A stretch of 8,855 nucleotides of DNA from an uncultured Clostridia bacterium (GTDB lineage Bacteria; Bacillota; Clostridia; Christensenellales; Pumilibacteraceae): contig CAKQVV010000066.1 of assembly GCA_934277845.1 (NCBI GenBank), positions 1 through 8,855 on the forward strand. Direction: 5' to 3'. The translations under genes were made by a program, and so were the position numbers. The notes beneath the pieces were generated by a model. That model was not told the origin of the DNA, did no database searches, and was given only the letters and a program-made list of their open reading frames with translations. The first letter of the stretch is position 1. Each line of letters starts with the position of its first letter. Positions 7,288-8,855 of this stretch are shown one piece after another.

Positions 7288-8030
7288 ATAATGAAAAGAC
7301 ACTGAATATAGGCGTGATTTTTGCCGGCGGTGTGGGCAGCCGCATGCGCAGTAAAGAGATTCCGAAGCAGTTTCTTAAAGTCCACGACAAGCCTATCATT
7401 ATTCATACACTCGAATATTTTGAGAGAAATCCCGAAATCGACGCCGTTGTTATTGCGTGTATCGAGGACTGGATCCCGCACCTCGAAAAGCTGTTGTACA
7501 AGTTCAGGATCGAAAAGGTCAGAAAAATCGTTCCCGGCGGTAAAACCGGACAACTGTCCATATATAACGGGTTACTCGCGGCAAAAGAAGTTGCCGGCGA
7601 TAATCGTGCGATTGTATTGATCCACGACGGCGTTCGACCGCTTATCAACGAAAAATTGCTTTCGGACAATATTGCGTCGGTGAAAAAGTACGGAACTTCC
7701 GTAACCGCCGGAATAGTCAAAGAAACGATCGTAGTGGTGGACGACGACGGCAAAATCATGCAAGTACCCGACAGGGCACACTCGCGCGTTGCAAAAGCTC
7801 CGCAAAGTTTCTATCTCGACGACATACTCGGCGTGCATAATCGCGCCCTTGCCGACGGAGTAGACAATTCCATAGACTCGTGTACTCTCATGAAGTCCTA
7901 CGGGTACGAGTTGCACATGGTAGACGGACCTTACGAAAACATCAAAATAACCACACCCGACGATTATTACACTATGCGCGCGATACTTGACGCAAAAGAG
8001 GATTCGCAGATTTACGGAATAGAGGACTAG
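7284..8030 (+). CDS. IspD/TarI-like cytidylyltransferase (CTP:alditol- or sugar-phosphate)
   Basis: A 248-residue Rossmann-like nucleotidyltransferase. FAGGVGSRM (13-21) binds CTP, PKQF (27-30) follows, GGKTGQLSIYNGL (85-97) matches the IspD loop GGxxRxxSV, IHDGVRPL (113-120) matches HDAxRP, KAPQSF (171-176) matches QTPQxF, and ENIKITTPDDY (218-228) is the C-terminal signature. Family members make CDP-methylerythritol (IspD) or CDP-ribitol (TarI, Bcs1). The DGVRP form and the presence of LicD and an adjacent dehydrogenase favour an alditol-phosphate or similar substrate over isoprenoid synthesis. The Gln of QTPQ is Lys171-Ala here and the Arg of the GGxxR loop is Thr88, so the exact substrate is open. 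The start shares ATGA with the polymerase stop, and a purine-rich AAGGGGTGA lies at 7271-7279. The product would be cytoplasmic and likely supplies the LicD donor. Confidence 0.87.
   Translation: MNNEKTLNIGVIFAGGVGSRMRSKEIPKQFLKVHDKPIIIHTLEYFERNPEIDAVVIACIEDWIPHLEKLLYKFRIEKVRKIVPGGKTGQLSIYNGLLAAKEVAGDNRAIVLIHDGVRPLINEKLLSDNIASVKKYGTSVTAGIVKETIVVVDDDGKIMQVPDRAHSRVAKAPQSFYLDDILGVHNRALADGVDNSIDSCTLMKSYGYELHMVDGPYENIKITTPDDYYTMRAILDAKEDSQIYGIED
8021..8026 (+). promoter_or_regulatory. Ribosome binding site of the last, edge-truncated gene
   Basis: AGAGGA lies 5 nt before the ATG at 8032, inside the last codons of the cytidylyltransferase. It supports that ATG as the true start of the dehydrogenase. 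Confidence 0.55.
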
Positions 8031-8031
8031 T

Positions 8032-8855
8032 ATGGATTATACGGTGTTTAACGGCAAAAGAATAATGATTACCGGTGCGAGCGGTCTTATAGGAAGGTCG
8101 CTTGTTATCGCATTAATTAAAAATTCTACCGCAAAAATTGTTGCGCTCGTGAGAAACGAGCAAAAAGCAAAGATGGTTTTTACCGATTTGCCGAAGGACA
8201 GAATCGAATATTACGTTGCCGACGTAACCACACTCGAACCGAAAAACATAAGCATCGATTACGTCGTACACGCGGCTAATCAGACCGCAAGCAAAGCCTT
8301 TATCGAACACCCCGCAGAAGTTATCGAGTCTTCGATTGCCGGCACGAGAAACGTTCTCGAATTTGCAAAAGTCAACGCCGTCGAATCATTCGTTTACCTG
8401 TCGACGATGGAAGTGTACGGCGCGCCGTCGACGTCCGATAAAATTTACGAAACTTCGCCCGCATATCTCGATTCCACCGCGATACGATCCAGTTATCCGG
8501 AAAGCAAGCGCGTTTGTGAGTGTCTGTGTTCGGCATATTTTGCCGAGTACGGCGTACCGGCAAAAACGGTAAGACTGACGCAAACGTTCGGCGAAGGCGT
8601 CGAATACTCGGATAAACGCGTGTTTGCCGAGTTTGCTCGTTGCGCGATAGAAGGGCGCGACATAGTCTTAAAAACGAAAGGCGAAACGGAGCGCAATTAT
8701 CTTTACGTCGGTGACGCTGTCACCGCGATTCTTACCGTACTTCTTCACGGAAAGAACGGCGAGGCGTACAACGCAGCAAACGAAGAAACTTATTGCTCTA
8801 TTGCCGAGATGGCGGAAAGCGTTGCGACGAATTTCGGCAACGGCAAGGTCAAAGT
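8032..8855 (+). CDS. Extended SDR, NAD-dependent epimerase/dehydratase (3' end outside window)
   Basis: The frame is open from the ATG at 8032 to the right edge, giving 274 residues with no stop. IMITGASGLIG (11-21) is the NAD(P)-binding Rossmann loop. The pattern continues with VVHAAN (78-83), the serine/threonine region VYLSTMEVYG (121-130), the catalytic Y155-x-x-x-K159 in SYPESK, and RNYLYVGDAV (221-230), all standard for nucleotide-sugar epimerases and dehydratases of about 300-340 residues. The enzyme would oxidise, reduce or epimerise a sugar, sugar phosphate or nucleotide-sugar in the cytosol. It starts 1 nt after the cytidylyltransferase. IspD-like plus SDR pairs occur in CDP-alditol pathways (Bcs1 is a cytidylyltransferase-reductase fusion), which makes a keto-sugar-phosphate reductase or CDP-sugar epimerase plausible. 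This is an extended SDR, so plain UDP-sugar epimerisation for the repeat unit is the main alternative. Confidence 0.9.
   Translation, partial: MDYTVFNGKRIMITGASGLIGRSLVIALIKNSTAKIVALVRNEQKAKMVFTDLPKDRIEYYVADVTTLEPKNISIDYVVHAANQTASKAFIEHPAEVIESSIAGTRNVLEFAKVNAVESFVYLSTMEVYGAPSTSDKIYETSPAYLDSTAIRSSYPESKRVCECLCSAYFAEYGVPAKTVRLTQTFGEGVEYSDKRVFAEFARCAIEGRDIVLKTKGETERNYLYVGDAVTAILTVLLHGKNGEAYNAANEETYCSIAEMAESVATNFGNGKVK

Overview
This window is an internal stretch of a surface-polysaccharide (capsule, exopolysaccharide or cell-wall glycan) biosynthesis operon. Ten genes lie head to tail on the + strand with almost no space between them: the largest gap is 17 nt, two junctions are ATGA overlaps, and one stop codon abuts the next start. 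The first gene is cut by the left edge and the last by the right edge. I see no promoter, terminator, RNA gene, repeat array, insertion sequence or CRISPR. The only long minus-strand frames are shadows of the + strand genes. Tight packing, AGGAG-type ribosome sites, some TTG starts, a GC content that looks like the low-to-mid 40s by eye, and the mix of a short phosphoglycosyl transferase, LicD and an IspD/TarI-like enzyme suggest an uncultured Firmicutes/Clostridia-type gut bacterium. That taxonomic guess is inference only.

Layout. (1) 2-361: C-terminal end of an unrecognised protein. (2) 358-1575: PLP-dependent decarboxylase of the diaminopimelate/ornithine decarboxylase fold. (3) 1584-2336: short-form undecaprenyl-phosphate sugar-1-phosphate transferase with an unusual acidic tail. 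(4) 2337-3263: class IV (IlvE-like) aminotransferase. (5) 3272-4129: family 2 glycosyltransferase, AmsE-like. (6) 4131-4955: LicD-family phosphotransferase. (7) 4970-5890: second family 2 glycosyltransferase, rhamnosyltransferase-like. (8) 5908-7287: polytopic Wzy-type repeat-unit polymerase. (9) 7284-8030: IspD/TarI-like cytidylyltransferase. (10) 8032-8855+: extended short-chain dehydrogenase/epimerase, running off the window.

How they could work together. The phosphoglycosyl transferase loads the first sugar-phosphate on undecaprenyl phosphate at the inner membrane face. The two GT-A glycosyltransferases extend it, and the Wzy protein polymerises repeat units after export; no flippase lies in the window and one is expected nearby. 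The cytidylyltransferase plus SDR could make a CDP-activated polyol or similar small alcohol, and LicD could transfer the phospho-alcohol from that donor to the glycan. This would parallel the human ISPD plus fukutin/FKRP ribitol-phosphate system and bacterial CDP-ribitol pathways. The decarboxylase and aminotransferase are amino-acid enzymes with altered active-site signatures. With the unidentified first gene they may make a further small amine or amino-acid-derived building block, which is the least explained and most interesting part of the window.
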